Origin: Lacihabitans sp. CCS-44
GTDB taxonomy: Bacteria; Bacteroidota; Bacteroidia; Cytophagales; Spirosomataceae
Reading direction: 5' to 3'
DNA length: 64,000 bases
NCBI RefSeq assembly: GCF_024343735.1
Contig: NZ_RJUE01000056.1
Location: 1-64,000, forward strand
Part shown: positions 15,145 through 25,030 of the stretch, in pieces
Position numbering within the stretch: the stretch's first letter is position 1
Layout: each line of letters starts with the position of its first letter
The notes under the pieces: generated by a model
The model's database searches: none
Told to the model about the DNA's origin: nothing
The model's input: the letters and a program-made list of their open reading frames with translations, nothing else
Position numbers and translations under genes: made by a program

Positions 15145-15873
15145 TCAGGTCTTTACATTTGGCAAAAGTTCTAAAATTTCCTTTTTAATGCCTTTGGCCA
15201 AAGTGAATTTAAGATTATGACTATTTAGGTAAAGCTGGTCTTTTTCTATCCTCTCTATAAAGTTGACATTGATGATATTGGAACGATTAAGCCGAAAAAA
15301 ATCGGGATAATCCAAACCTTCCAAGAGTTTTTTCATGTTCATGGACAAGGTGTGATAGTGTGTTTCAGTAGCTATATAAATATCTGTATATGACCCATTT
15401 CCTTTGATAGCCACGATGTCTGCTTTCTTTATTTTTTGGTGTGATTTATTGATAGGGAGCAAGACGAAATCCTGACCAGATGGCTTTTCTGAACGAGCGG
15501 TCTCCTTGTTTCCAATCATCAGTTTAGACTTAAAAATAAGCTCGGGTGTCCGCACTGCTTTCATCATATAATTGCAGTTGCCCAGGGAATTAATTTTTTT
15601 GAGCATGGTCTCATTCGTATCGCCGGTGATGAACATAATGGGAACACTCGAAGTTTTCCTTACCATTTCGGCAAAATCGAGCCCGTTGAGTTCGTCATAT
15701 TTGAGTGTAATATCTAGCAAAATTAAATCAAACACTATGGCTTCGAAAGCAGCATGAGCTTTTGATAGTCTATCGGCCAGAACCGGCACTTCAAAGTTGG
15801 CCTCAACCAAGGCCTCCTTAAATTCCATGGCCGTAATAAGCTCATCTTCAACTATTAACACCTTTGCTTTCAT
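15145..15873 (-). CDS. LytTR-family response regulator
   Basis: 242 residues. The receiver domain (1-120) begins KVLIVEDELITA, with the phospho-acceptor Asp in LILLDITL and a conserved Lys in YMMKAVRTPEL. A LytTR DNA-binding domain occupies about 140-240 (VAIKGNGSYTDIYIATE, FFRLNRSNIINVNFIERIE). It overlaps the histidine kinase gene by 26 bp and is its evident partner. LytTR regulators bind paired direct repeats upstream of targets; none was identified here. Confidence 0.88.
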   Translation of the reverse strand: MKAKVLIVEDELITAMEFKEALVEANFEVPVLADRLSKAHAAFEAIVFDLILLDITLKYDELNGLDFAEMVRKTSSVPIMFITGDTNETMLKKINSLGNCNYMMKAVRTPELIFKSKLMIGNKETARSEKPSGQDFVLLPINKSHQKIKKADIVAIKGNGSYTDIYIATETHYHTLSMNMKKLLEGLDYPDFFRLNRSNIINVNFIERIEKDQLYLNSHNLKFTLAKGIKKEILELLPNVKT

Positions 15874-17569
15874 TGTAGGAGCATTTAAGTTTAAACCTCA
15901 ATCCATCTGCATACTCAAAACTGTATTCACCGCCCAGCTCAATAGACTTTAGCCGTATCAAACTTAGCCCAAAGGACCTTGATGTGGTGTAAAAGTCCCT
16001 TTCAAAAATTAGTAAATCGGGGTTTTGTCCGTTGTCTTTGTATTCAAAATTCAGCTCGCCGTTTTTTACAAAAAATACAAGCTCCATGGCGGGTTGAGGA
16101 TTATCAAATCCGAAGGCATATTTAAAGCTATTGGTGAGCAACTCATTGAAAACAATTCCCAAATGAATGGCCAAGTCAGGGTCTAGGTGCGACCTATCGA
16201 CCGACAATTTTCTGCTGATGTGTTTATCAAAAATAATTTCTGTTTTGTTCAGAATTTGCTCAAAATAATCGCCGATTCGAATATCTTTAGAATCGGTAGA
16301 TTCATAAAATAATTGCTGCAACACGCTCATCACATCTATCCTACCCTGCATTTCTTCCAATGAATCCTTTACTTTGGCATCCTTCAACCTATTTCTTTGT
16401 AGGCCAATCAAACTCGAAATCAGTTGTAGATTGTTCTTAACCCGGTGACTTTGTTCTTTTATCAGAAGTTCGTTTTTCTGGCTTAGATGGAGGTATTTTC
16501 TTGCTAAACTCTGGTTTTTGCTATTCTGAAAAAATAGTAAAACTCCCAAAATCAGAAACATGGCCCCAGCAAATATCAAAACAATAAGCAGCTTTTTGTT
16601 GTCCTGCAAGATTTGTGATTGCAGTAGAAGCTCTCTCTCTTGGCTTTTGCTTAGTGCCGAAATATCAAGCGAATTTTCAATTGATGTTAACTTGCTTTCT
16701 TCCGAAATATGAATCTCATTCTGCAATTCCGTGTATTCAGCTTGTTTCTCATAAGCCTTCTCCCAGTTTTTTTCTGCTTTATATATTTCAATTTCAGCCA
16801 AATTCCTCTGCACTCTATAGGATAGAAATCGATCTTTTTTCGAATTGAGCTCAAGCGGAACGTTGCTTTCCAACAATTCCCTTGCTTTGGCAGGTTGCCC
16901 CAACCGAGCATAACACAAGGCCATAACAGCGTTTAAACCTGTATACAATCTCTCAAAACCGTATTTTTTCATATAAATTTTCGAAAGTTCCAACGACTTA
17001 AGGGCTGCGACAGGGTCTGAATCACTTAGAATATGACCTCTCATTTGATGTAAAAATGTATGCTCCACTTCTAAATCATGTTTTTTTGCGTATACCAACA
17101 TTTCGTCAAAATTTCGGAGAACTTCCGAAGGTGCTTTTCTAAGAATTTTATAGTTGAAATCACAAGTAAACAGATAATTTGAAATTAATCCTTTGGCCAA
17201 ATCATATTTCTTGAAAATAGCAACCGCACTATCAGAGTAGATTTTAACTTGCAAGTAATCCTTTCTGGAAGCTTCATTTTCGGCTATTCTTTGGTAAATC
17301 CTTCCATATTCAAAATATCTATTCTGTCTTTTATAGAGAGGTAATGATTTTCGATACCAGACATTCCCCGATATAAAATTCCCAATCCCCGACTCATACT
17401 TGCCCATTTCATAATATCCATCGGCCATTTTTAGGGAGTCGTTGTTGGCAATGGCCTCAGTTAGTATTTTATAGGCCAATTGCTTCTTCTCCTCCTCCAT
17501 AGTAAGCTTGGTTTGGGAAAAAGAAAACTTGGCAAACAGTAGGAACAGGATTAAAAAAAAGACCCTCAT
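15848..17569 (-). CDS. TPR-containing sensor histidine kinase (HisKA_2 type)
   Basis: 573 residues. A signal-like N-terminus (FFLILFLLFAKFSFSQ) is followed by a periplasmic TPR-like helical region (about 25-300), a coiled segment, one membrane helix (LLIVLIFAGAMFLILGVLLFF) and a cytoplasmic kinase. The HisKA_2 His is in QSHRVKNNLQLISSL, and the ATPase N-box is GIVFNELLTNSFKYAF. The C-terminal glycine boxes are short (YKDNGQNPDLL, FGLSLIRL) but recognisable. This architecture, periplasmic TPR plus LytTR regulator, is common in Cytophagales. The ligand is unknown. Confidence 0.87.
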   Translation of the reverse strand: MRVFFLILFLLFAKFSFSQTKLTMEEEKKQLAYKILTEAIANNDSLKMADGYYEMGKYESGIGNFISGNVWYRKSLPLYKRQNRYFEYGRIYQRIAENEASRKDYLQVKIYSDSAVAIFKKYDLAKGLISNYLFTCDFNYKILRKAPSEVLRNFDEMLVYAKKHDLEVEHTFLHQMRGHILSDSDPVAALKSLELSKIYMKKYGFERLYTGLNAVMALCYARLGQPAKARELLESNVPLELNSKKDRFLSYRVQRNLAEIEIYKAEKNWEKAYEKQAEYTELQNEIHISEESKLTSIENSLDISALSKSQERELLLQSQILQDNKKLLIVLIFAGAMFLILGVLLFFQNSKNQSLARKYLHLSQKNELLIKEQSHRVKNNLQLISSLIGLQRNRLKDAKVKDSLEEMQGRIDVMSVLQQLFYESTDSKDIRIGDYFEQILNKTEIIFDKHISRKLSVDRSHLDPDLAIHLGIVFNELLTNSFKYAFGFDNPQPAMELVFFVKNGELNFEYKDNGQNPDLLIFERDFYTTSRSFGLSLIRLKSIELGGEYSFEYADGLRFKLKCSYNESKGVNS

Positions 17570-17739
17570 AAAATGATTATTCTGTGCTAAAATAAAGACA
17601 AATATCCACCCAAGTGACTAAATATCAATATTTTTTCTACCCAATCGATTTCACAAAAAAAATAGGCGGTTTTACAAAAAAACAGAAGCGGGGTATCAGA
17701 TAAAACCGTTACTTGGTGGTCTGAAAACTTCCGAGCCCG

Positions 17740-18024
17740 ATGCTTATAAATCTAGACACAAAATCGCAGATAGACACAAGCCTTATCCTGTTTCTAAAGT
17801 CGCACGTAAACTACACTGAGTTTAATATGCTCAATAGTAAAAGCAAAATTTGCTCCTACACACTCAAAAAATACGAGCATTTGCTCCAAAATCACAATTT
17901 CAGGCGGGTACACCGCACCTATATGGTAAACATGGAGCATGTGGTGGCTATTTATCCAGCCGAAGTTTTACTTTCCAACGGAACGGTTGTTCCTGTTTCG
18001 AGAAGGCGAAGAAATAACTCCTGA
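17740..18024 (+). CDS. Stand-alone LytTR DNA-binding domain protein
   Basis: 94 residues covering essentially a complete LytTR domain (LFLKSHVNYTEFNM, HNFRRVHRTYMVNMEHVVAIYP, GTVVPVSRRRR) with no receiver. It is divergent from the kinase/regulator pair across 170 bp. Its input must therefore be constitutive, by heterodimerisation with the neighbouring regulator, or through unidentified signals. The C-terminus is unusually Arg-rich and shorter than usual. Confidence 0.8.
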   Translation: MLINLDTKSQIDTSLILFLKSHVNYTEFNMLNSKSKICSYTLKKYEHLLQNHNFRRVHRTYMVNMEHVVAIYPAEVLLSNGTVVPVSRRRRNNS

Positions 18025-18132
18025 CTTTAGTCTAGGCACCGCCGCATCTACCAGAAAACCACAAAGGTCTACTTCTTCAACGGTTTTTTGATTTTTTAAG
18101 CTATTTTAGCTTTAACATTAACCAAAAAACCA

Positions 18133-19506
18133 GTGAAAAATCTAAAAACCCTAATTGGCTCTGTTCTGATTGCCATTACGTTTTCCGCGTCCATTTCTGC
18201 ACAAGAAATCGTGAAAAGAGACCCTGTCATTTCGGCATTTATCACCCAGATATCGAGCGATACGCTCAGCAAATATGTAAGCAAACTTGTGAACTTTGGC
18301 ACCAGAAGTACCCTCAGCAATACCACAGACCCGAAAACGGGTATTGGTGCCTCGAGAAAATGGGTCTTGGAAAAATTTCTCGAATTCTCGAAAAAATCTG
18401 ATGGGCGAATGACGGCTTATCTCGACAAATGGACACTTGAACCAGACGGTCGACGCATAGATGCCAAAGTAGAAATGGAAAACGTGATGGCCGTAATGAA
18501 AGGCACCGACCAAACCGATAACCGAATATTTATGGTGAGTGGGCACATAGACAGCCGGGTAACAGATGTAATGAATCGTACATCCGAGGCTCCGGGAGCC
18601 AACGACGACGGAAGCGGCACTGTGGCCGTTATAGAATTGGCACGAGTTTTAGCCGCTTCAAAATTTCCAGCCACGGTGATTTTTACGGTTTTTAGTGGTG
18701 AAGAACAAGGCCTTTTGGGAGCAAATTATTTGGCCAAAAAAGCCAAGTCCGAAAACTGGAACTTGGTGGCTTTGCTCAACAACGACATCATGGGCAGCAA
18801 CAATTCCAACGAAACGAATATCATAGACAATACACGGGTACGTGTGTTCAGCGAGGGAATTCCAGCTTTCGAAACCGACAAAAAAGTGGGTGCTATCAGA
18901 CAATTTGGCTATGAAAACGACGGATATTCTCGCCAAGTGGCCAGATATGTGAAAGAAATCGGCGAGCGATATGTGGACAACCTCGAAGTGGTGATGATTT
19001 ACAGAAACGACAGATTTCTTCGTGGTGGCGACCATACGCCTTTTGTAACCGAAGGTTTTGCGGCCGTGAGAATGTCAGAAATGAACGAGAATTTCCTGCA
19101 CCAACACCAAGACCTCAGAACAGAAAACGGTGTAGAATATGGCGACTTAGCCAAATTTATGGACTTTGAATATTTGAGAAAAAATGTGGCCGTAAACTTG
19201 GCAACCTTGGCCAATTTGGCCTCCGCTCCTGCCGTACCCGAAGACGTAATGATAGACGTTCAAGGTCTCGGAAATGCCACCAACCTGCATTGGTCAGCCC
19301 CGAAACAAGGCAAAGCAGCAGGATACTATGTATTGATACGTGAAACACACCAGTCGTTTTGGCAAAAGAAATTTTACACCGAAAACCTCGAACTCAAACT
19401 ACCCTACTCCAAAGACAATTACATATTTGCGGTACAAGCTGTGGGTGTAAAGGGACATGAAAGTTTGCCGGTGTTGCCTAGGGTGAATGCTGCTAGGAGG
19501 AATTGA
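18133..19506 (+). CDS. Secreted M28-family zinc aminopeptidase
   Basis: 457 residues starting at GTG 18133, with a clear signal peptide (LIGSVLIAITFSASISA). The dinuclear zinc site of M28 peptidases is complete: His in VSGHIDSR, Asp in GANDDGSG, catalytic Glu-Glu in FSGEEQGLLG, Asp in LLNNDIMGSN and His in GGDHTPF. A fibronectin-type-III-like module closes the protein (about 375-455; WSAPKQGKAAGYYV). It probably acts in the periplasm or outside the cell on peptides. Its GC is clearly higher than that of the following gene. Confidence 0.87.
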   Translation: MKNLKTLIGSVLIAITFSASISAQEIVKRDPVISAFITQISSDTLSKYVSKLVNFGTRSTLSNTTDPKTGIGASRKWVLEKFLEFSKKSDGRMTAYLDKWTLEPDGRRIDAKVEMENVMAVMKGTDQTDNRIFMVSGHIDSRVTDVMNRTSEAPGANDDGSGTVAVIELARVLAASKFPATVIFTVFSGEEQGLLGANYLAKKAKSENWNLVALLNNDIMGSNNSNETNIIDNTRVRVFSEGIPAFETDKKVGAIRQFGYENDGYSRQVARYVKEIGERYVDNLEVVMIYRNDRFLRGGDHTPFVTEGFAAVRMSEMNENFLHQHQDLRTENGVEYGDLAKFMDFEYLRKNVAVNLATLANLASAPAVPEDVMIDVQGLGNATNLHWSAPKQGKAAGYYVLIRETHQSFWQKKFYTENLELKLPYSKDNYIFAVQAVGVKGHESLPVLPRVNAARRN

Positions 19507-19548
19507 GGTATAATTGGCTTTGGTGAATTTTTTGTTTAATTTGGCATT

Positions 19549-20673
19549 ATGGAAAATAAGAAAAAAAGGTCTGAGGTTTCATTGAAAAGGATGGATAAAA
19601 GAGCCTTTTGGCTTGGAATAGCTGCTTTGGCGGGAATTTTAGGATTACCATATTTAGTTACTCAATGCACCCTTGGATACTCCTTAGAAGTTAATGCTGC
19701 CAATGAGATTGGTGATGCTCTAGGCGGAATTTTAGGGCCTTTTATAGGCTTAATCAGTTCAATTTTAGTGTATTTGGCTCTCAGGGAACAAATTAAGGCT
19801 AATAATTTAATTCAAGAGCAGTTTGAAAAGGAAAAAGTTGAACGAGAAGAAAGATTAATTTTTGAAGAAGTAATAAGTGACCTTAAGCTTTCAATAAATG
19901 AATTGGAAATTCTTCAACAAAAATCAAATACTAATTTTAATGTTAATCAGGAAGTAACTCTCCAAAACATCATACAAAACCTGTTTTACGAAAGGAATAT
20001 CTTTAAAATATCAAAAACCACAATTTCCGATTTTTATAATACACTCTTTAGAATAGTTGATAACGTTGAAATATTTCTTGAAAATGTAAATAATGAACGT
20101 ACGTTACAGAAAATCGTTTTTATTAAAATCAAGAAGATCTCGGAATTTTTAAAAAAGACTGATTTGAAAATTTTAGACAATTATCATAAAGCTGATACTA
20201 ATAAGACTGATTTACTAATCCTAAGCTCAAGTAAACTACTTGAGTTTTATTATCGTTTTTCTAAATCAGAATACCAAATCAGGTCAATATTTATTGACTC
20301 AAGAGACTTGGATTTAATTGACCTAAAAGATAGAGTAAACTGGCTTTCAGGAGTTTTAGATGACTTAAAAACAAATATTGAATTTGAAAGAAAGTTTCAA
20401 GAGCAAACAAAGCAATTAAACGCCACAAATATGAGTATAACCAAAATGCCTCCTCTGCCACATCAGTATGAAAGTGTTTACGGACATAAAAACCGACTAG
20501 AAAAAGAATGGAAAAATTTAGAAGAAAATTATGAAGCGTTCATAAATGATTTAGCGAAAAAAAATACTTATCATATGCATAATATCAAATCCAGACATTT
20601 GGAGTTGGCAAAAAGCAATTGGGGTCCTGGGTTTACTTATGTTACTCAATCTGAAAACAATCCTCCAAACTAA
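19549..20673 (+). CDS. Membrane protein with PutAbiC-like N-terminal module (third paralogue)
   Basis: 374 residues. Helix 1 (WLGIAALAGILGLPYLV) is followed by ANEIGDALGGILGPF and helix 2 (LISSILVYLALREQIKAN), a KEKVEREER coiled stretch and a long, mostly helical cytosolic region. The signature IGD-x2-GG-x3-PF plus ILVYLAL-x-EQIKAN is shared with the genes at 1287 and 2147, 17 kb away. Its low GC contrasts with the peptidase gene upstream, suggesting separate acquisition. The ATG at 19549 gives 17 residues before helix 1 and is a full-length reference for the damaged copy at 1287. The function is unknown; a defence role is an inference. Confidence 0.7.
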   Translation: MENKKKRSEVSLKRMDKRAFWLGIAALAGILGLPYLVTQCTLGYSLEVNAANEIGDALGGILGPFIGLISSILVYLALREQIKANNLIQEQFEKEKVEREERLIFEEVISDLKLSINELEILQQKSNTNFNVNQEVTLQNIIQNLFYERNIFKISKTTISDFYNTLFRIVDNVEIFLENVNNERTLQKIVFIKIKKISEFLKKTDLKILDNYHKADTNKTDLLILSSSKLLEFYYRFSKSEYQIRSIFIDSRDLDLIDLKDRVNWLSGVLDDLKTNIEFERKFQEQTKQLNATNMSITKMPPLPHQYESVYGHKNRLEKEWKNLEENYEAFINDLAKKNTYHMHNIKSRHLELAKSNWGPGFTYVTQSENNPPN

Positions 20674-20738
20674 AGACTTTAATACCTATAAATTTATAAT
20701 AAATTTACCTCTAAATGCCTTATTATAAAACCAATACG

Positions 20739-21551
20739 ATGAAAATACTTGTCACTTTTCTCTTATTGTTACTTAATTTTTACGCCACCACTGCCCAAAA
20801 ACCCAAACCCTTCAAAGCGATAGCTTTTTATACGGCCAAAAACGATCAGGCACATATCAGTTTTGTGCATGAGGCCAATCAGTGGTTTCCTGAGGTGGCG
20901 GCAAAGAATAACTTCACTTATGATTCTACCGACAATTGGGCTAACTTGAATGACGAGTTTCTGGCTAAATATCAGCTCGTTATATTTTTAGACACACGCC
21001 CAGAAGATGCGAATCAGAGAAAGGCTTTTCAAAAATATATGGAAAATGGCGGTGCTTGGTTGGGCTTTCATTTTGCGGGTTTTGCACTCAACAACTCCAA
21101 GTTTAACCAAGATTGGGACTGGTATCACAACGATTTCCTAGGTTCAGGCCAATACAAAAGCAACACTTGGCGACCCACTTCGGCCATTCTGAAAATAGAA
21201 GACCGAAAACACCCCATAGCCAAAGACTTGCCCGAAACCTTCAAGTCTTCCCCCAACGAATGGTACAGATGGCAGCACGATTTGCGAAAAAACAAGGACA
21301 TAAAAGTGCTACTTTCTATAGACCCAAGCAGTTTTCCGCTCGGCACTGGTCCCAAAGCACACGAAATATGGCACAGCGGCGACTATCCGGTAGTCTGGAC
21401 CAACACCAAATACAAAATGCTCTACGTAAACATGGGCCACAACGACATAGACTACGAAAACAAAACCAACAAAGAACTGTCATTTCAGTTTCAGAACGAA
21501 ACACAGAATCAAATGATTATCAATGCTTTCAGGTGGTTGGGAACGGAATGA
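20739..21551 (+). CDS. Secreted ThuA-like domain protein
   Basis: About 270 residues from ATG 20739, which places a good signal peptide (MKILVTFLLLLLNFYATTAQ) at the N-terminus; an upstream ATG at 20715 would add eight residues. The rest follows the ThuA-like class I glutamine-amidotransferase fold: FKAIAFYTAKNDQAHISF, YQLVIFLDTRPED, GGAWLGFHFAGF, and the closing YPVVWTNTKYKMLYVNMGHND. ThuA domains are linked to sugar (trehalose) metabolism, but secreted Bacteroidota versions have no settled activity. Confidence 0.82.
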   Translation: MKILVTFLLLLLNFYATTAQKPKPFKAIAFYTAKNDQAHISFVHEANQWFPEVAAKNNFTYDSTDNWANLNDEFLAKYQLVIFLDTRPEDANQRKAFQKYMENGGAWLGFHFAGFALNNSKFNQDWDWYHNDFLGSGQYKSNTWRPTSAILKIEDRKHPIAKDLPETFKSSPNEWYRWQHDLRKNKDIKVLLSIDPSSFPLGTGPKAHEIWHSGDYPVVWTNTKYKMLYVNMGHNDIDYENKTNKELSFQFQNETQNQMIINAFRWLGTE

Positions 21552-21572
21552 ATATCTAATTTATAATTTGTC

Positions 21573-21650
21573 GCACGGAACTACACTGAATCACACAGAA
21601 ATATTACTCCGAAAAAATTTTTCGTGAAATTCAGTGTTATCTGTTCGATA
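21573..21650. repeat. Dispersed-type palindromic repeat between convergent genes
   Basis: ACACTGAAT (21583-21591) pairs with ATTCAGTGT (21629-21637), and a second nested palindrome CGAAAAAATTTTTCG lies at 21610-21624. The text (cacggaactacactgaat...ttcgtgaaattcagtg) resembles a repeat type scattered through many Bacteroidota genomes. It can also serve as a terminator for the two convergent genes. Confidence 0.5.
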
Positions 21651-21656
21651 TAAACA

Positions 21657-23246
21657 TCAAACTTTCGGCCCAGCTGCAATAATTGCCTCCGAACTTCCTT
21701 CTTCAAATTTCTTGAAGTTTTCAACAAATAAGCCTGCCAAATGCTTGGCTTGAGCTTCGTAAGCAGCCTTATCAGCCCAAGTATTTGATGGAATCAGCAG
21801 CTCAGAAGGTACTTCTGGACAAGAAGTTGGTATTTCAAATCCAAATCGTTCGTCCTTTTTCGTTTCCACATTTTCCAAAGCTCCACTATGAATGGCATGG
21901 ATGATGGCACGCGTATATTTTAGTTTTATCCTACTTCCTACTCCATAAGCCCCACCAATCCAACCCGTATTCACCAACCAAACTTTGGTATCGTGTTTTT
22001 TGATTTTTTCGGCTAAAAGCTCCGCATATTTGCTTGGATGCCAAACCATAAATGCCGCACCAAAACAAGCCGAAAACGTCGCCTGAGGCTCAGTTACACC
22101 CATTTCAGTACCCGCCACTTTGGCCGTATAACCACTTATAAAATGGTACATACTCTGTTCCGGACTCAGTTTTGACACAGGCGGCAACACACCATAAGCG
22201 TCTGCCGTCAAGAAAATTATATGATTCGGATGTCCACCAATACATGGAATCTGAGCGTTCGGAATGTACTCGATAGGATATGCAGCTCGTGTGTTTTCGG
22301 TAATACTGGCATCGGTATAATCCACTTCGGAAGTTACCGGATTGAGTACCACATTTTCTAAAACTGTCCCAAACTTGATGGCATTGAAAATCTCAGGCTC
22401 TTTTTCTGCCGAGAGGTCAATGGCTTTGGCATAGCAACCGCCCTCGATGTTAAACACGCCGTCGTCAGACCAACAATGCTCATCATCTCCAATCAGTTTT
22501 CGGTCAGGATCGGCAGAGAGTGTAGTTTTTCCCGTACCGCTAAGTCCAAAGAAAAGCGAAACATCGGCATTATCAGCACCCATATTTGCCGAGCAATGCA
22601 TGCTCATAATACCTTTCTTGGGCATAATATAGTTCATAACTGTAAATACGCCCTTTTTCATTTCTCCGGCATATTCAGTACCGAGAATTACAAACTCTTT
22701 TCGCTCAAAACACAAATCGACACTGGTGCGGGAATTCATGTGCGAGGTAAAGGTATTGGCTGGAAACTCGCCGCCATTATAAATCACGTAGTCGGGCTTT
22801 CCAAAAGTGGCCAATTGCTCCTGTGTAGGTCTGATGAGCATATTGTGCATAAAAAGTGCGTGATAAGGACGAGTGCAAATCACACGTACTTTTATCTGAT
22901 ATTTAGGATCCCAGCCCGCAAAACCATCCATTACATAAATTCTGGTTCTGGTATTGAAATAATCGATGGCCCGCTGCCGATTGATATCAAAAGTGTGTTC
23001 ATCCATTTTAATATTCACGTTGCCCCACCAAATGTCATTCACACTTTCAGGACGTTCAATGATACGTTTATCTTTAGGACTACGACCTGTTTTAGAACCC
23101 GACTTCAAGGATAAAGCACCCGAGCTCGTAATCTCAGCCTCAAGCTCGTATTTTATGGCCAAGGCATACAATTTTGCAGGTGCCGCATTTCTGATAACTT
23201 CTTTGGGGTTTATACCGTACTCTAATAAATTAAATGTTTCTGCCAT
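21657..23246 (-). CDS. pckA: Phosphoenolpyruvate carboxykinase (ATP)
   Basis: 529 residues, normal length. The kinase-specific P loop [12 protein letters not shown], the metal-binding segment [20 protein letters not shown] and the substrate-site [19 protein letters not shown] region (partly quoted: KTGRSPKDK) are all present. It converts oxaloacetate and ATP to PEP, CO2 and ADP, opening gluconeogenesis. It is a single gene with about 300 bp of free upstream DNA. Confidence 0.96.
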   Translation of the reverse strand: MAETFNLLEYGINPKEVIRNAAPAKLYALAIKYELEAEITSSGALSLKSGSKTGRSPKDKRIIERPESVNDIWWGNVNIKMDEHTFDINRQRAIDYFNTRTRIYVMDGFAGWDPKYQIKVRVICTRPYHALFMHNMLIRPTQEQLATFGKPDYVIYNGGEFPANTFTSHMNSRTSVDLCFERKEFVILGTEYAGEMKKGVFTVMNYIMPKKGIMSMHCSANMGADNADVSLFFGLSGTGKTTLSADPDRKLIGDDEHCWSDDGVFNIEGGCYAKAIDLSAEKEPEIFNAIKFGTVLENVVLNPVTSEVDYTDASITENTRAAYPIEYIPNAQIPCIGGHPNHIIFLTADAYGVLPPVSKLSPEQSMYHFISGYTAKVAGTEMGVTEPQATFSACFGAAFMVWHPSKYAELLAEKIKKHDTKVWLVNTGWIGGAYGVGSRIKLKYTRAIIHAIHSGALENVETKKDERFGFEIPTSCPEVPSELLIPSNTWADKAAYEAQAKHLAGLFVENFKKFEEGSSEAIIAAGPKV

Positions 23247-23542
23247 GAGAATACTTTTTTTTACAAATTTATTTCTAATAGCAATAATATACTATGACAA
23301 ACTACATTGTTTATAAAAAAAGGGAGAATTTGTATTATTGGATTGATTTTGAGAACTTTAAATTGAATTTGAATATAATAATCTATTAAATTGGACAATC
23401 TTTATGGATTTAAGAACTTAAAATATATGACCAAATTCATACTATTCTCCAAGCACTCTTGTTATTGCATTTAATTAGAATTTGACAATAAAAGCCGAAA
23501 AAATCAGTTCAAAATACTTAGTTTTGTATCAAATAACTATCT
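23247..23542. other. 296-bp divergent intergenic region between pckA and the GH3 gene
   Basis: This is AT-rich DNA without a credible gene. It must hold the pckA promoter (minus strand) and the GH3 promoter (plus strand). A TAnnTTTG box TAGTTTTG lies at 23519-23526, 17 bases before the GH3 ATG. No riboswitch-like fold was recognised. Confidence 0.5.
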
Positions 23543-25027
23543 ATGGGAATTCGGTCTTTTTTTAGTAAACCCCTGGCTGCTTTGGCGGCGTATCAAACCA
23601 AAAAATGGTTAGCGAATCCAGAGAAAACGCAAACCAACTGGATGCAAAAACTGGTAACTGAAGCCCAATACACGGCTTTTGGGAAGGACCATGGCTTTGG
23701 TGAAGTAAAAACTTACGAAGACTTCAAAAAGAAAGTACCCGTTAGAGACTACGAAGACCTAAAACCTTATATAGAACGAGTTGTAAAAGGAGAGTCGGAT
23801 ATTCTGTGGAAAGACAAACCGCTTTATTTGGCCAAAACTTCTGGCACAACCTCAGGCGTAAAGTACATTCCAATATCAAAAGAATCGATTCATAACCACA
23901 TCAACTCCGCCAAAAATGCCATTTTGGCTTATGTTCATGAAACAGGTAAGGCTGATTTTTTAGACAAAAAACTCATTTTCCTGTCTGGAAGCCCAGAATT
24001 AGACAAAAAAGCGGGGATTTTAACTGGCCGACTTTCGGGTATATCCAATCACCACGTACCAGGGTATTTGAGAACCAACCAACTGCCTAGCTATGAAACC
24101 AATTGTATAGAAGACTGGGAAACCAAGCTTGACAAAATCATTGACGAAACTATTGATCAGCCCATGGGTTTGATTTCGGGCATTCCGCCGTGGGTACAAA
24201 TGTATTTTGACAGAATACAAGAGCGTACTGGCAAAAAAATCAAGGACGTTTTTCCGAATTTTGAGCTGTTTATTTATGGCGGCGTAAATTTTGAACCTTA
24301 CAAAGCCAAGCTTTTCGAATCATTGGGCAAAAAGATAGACTCAATAGAGCTTTATCCTGCCTCAGAGGGATTCATAGCTTATCAAGATTCCCAAAAAGAG
24401 CCTGGAATGTTATTATTGCTCGATACAGGTATTTTCTTCGAGTTTATACCAGCCGAAGAATATTTCGACGAAAACCCAACCCGACTGCATATTGGGCAGG
24501 TAGAATTAAACAAAAACTATGCATTGGTGATCAATAGTAATGCTGGTCTTTGGGGCTATTCTATTGGAGATACAGTGAAATTTGTTTCTTTGAATCCACA
24601 CCGAATAGTAGTTTCGGGCAGAATAAAGCATTTTATATCGGCATTTGGCGAGCATGTGATAGGCGAAGAAGTAGAAAAAGCAATGAAACATGCTTGCCAT
24701 ATTCACCCAGAGGTAGAAATTGTAGAGTTTACCGTTGCACCGATGGTTGCACCAGCTGAAGGATTGCCTTATCACGAATGGTTGGTGGAATTTGCGAGAC
24801 CTCCTTACAATCCCGAACAATTTGCAAGAGATTTGGACCAGAAAATGGTTGAATTGAATGTTTATTACCAAGATTTGATTGATGGTAATATACTTAGACC
24901 ACTGGTCATAAAACCCTTAAAAAACAACGCATTCATAGATTATATGCGGTCGATAGGGAAACTGGGCGGTCAAAACAAAGTGCCAAGACTTGCCAACGAC
25001 CGCAAGATAGCTGACGCTCTACAATAA
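23543..25027 (+). CDS. GH3-family acyl-adenylating enzyme
   Basis: 494 residues related to the plant auxin-responsive GH3 amidosynthetases. The adenylate-forming P-loop motif TSGTTSGVKYIP, ELYPASEGFIAYQ and the YSIGDTVKF/VSGRIKHFI segment are all present and in order. Bacterial GH3 proteins presumably join a carboxylic acid to an amine through an acyl-adenylate, but the substrates in Bacteroidota are unknown. It is followed 3 bp later by the gene at 25031, so the two are co-transcribed. Confidence 0.88.
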   Translation: MGIRSFFSKPLAALAAYQTKKWLANPEKTQTNWMQKLVTEAQYTAFGKDHGFGEVKTYEDFKKKVPVRDYEDLKPYIERVVKGESDILWKDKPLYLAKTSGTTSGVKYIPISKESIHNHINSAKNAILAYVHETGKADFLDKKLIFLSGSPELDKKAGILTGRLSGISNHHVPGYLRTNQLPSYETNCIEDWETKLDKIIDETIDQPMGLISGIPPWVQMYFDRIQERTGKKIKDVFPNFELFIYGGVNFEPYKAKLFESLGKKIDSIELYPASEGFIAYQDSQKEPGMLLLLDTGIFFEFIPAEEYFDENPTRLHIGQVELNKNYALVINSNAGLWGYSIGDTVKFVSLNPHRIVVSGRIKHFISAFGEHVIGEEVEKAMKHACHIHPEVEIVEFTVAPMVAPAEGLPYHEWLVEFARPPYNPEQFARDLDQKMVELNVYYQDLIDGNILRPLVIKPLKNNAFIDYMRSIGKLGGQNKVPRLANDRKIADALQ

Positions 25028-25030
25028 GCT

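Noticed and set aside
22476-23114. A 212-codon open frame opposite pckA
   Set aside because: It is fully antisense to a well-conserved enzyme gene and its translation shows no family features.
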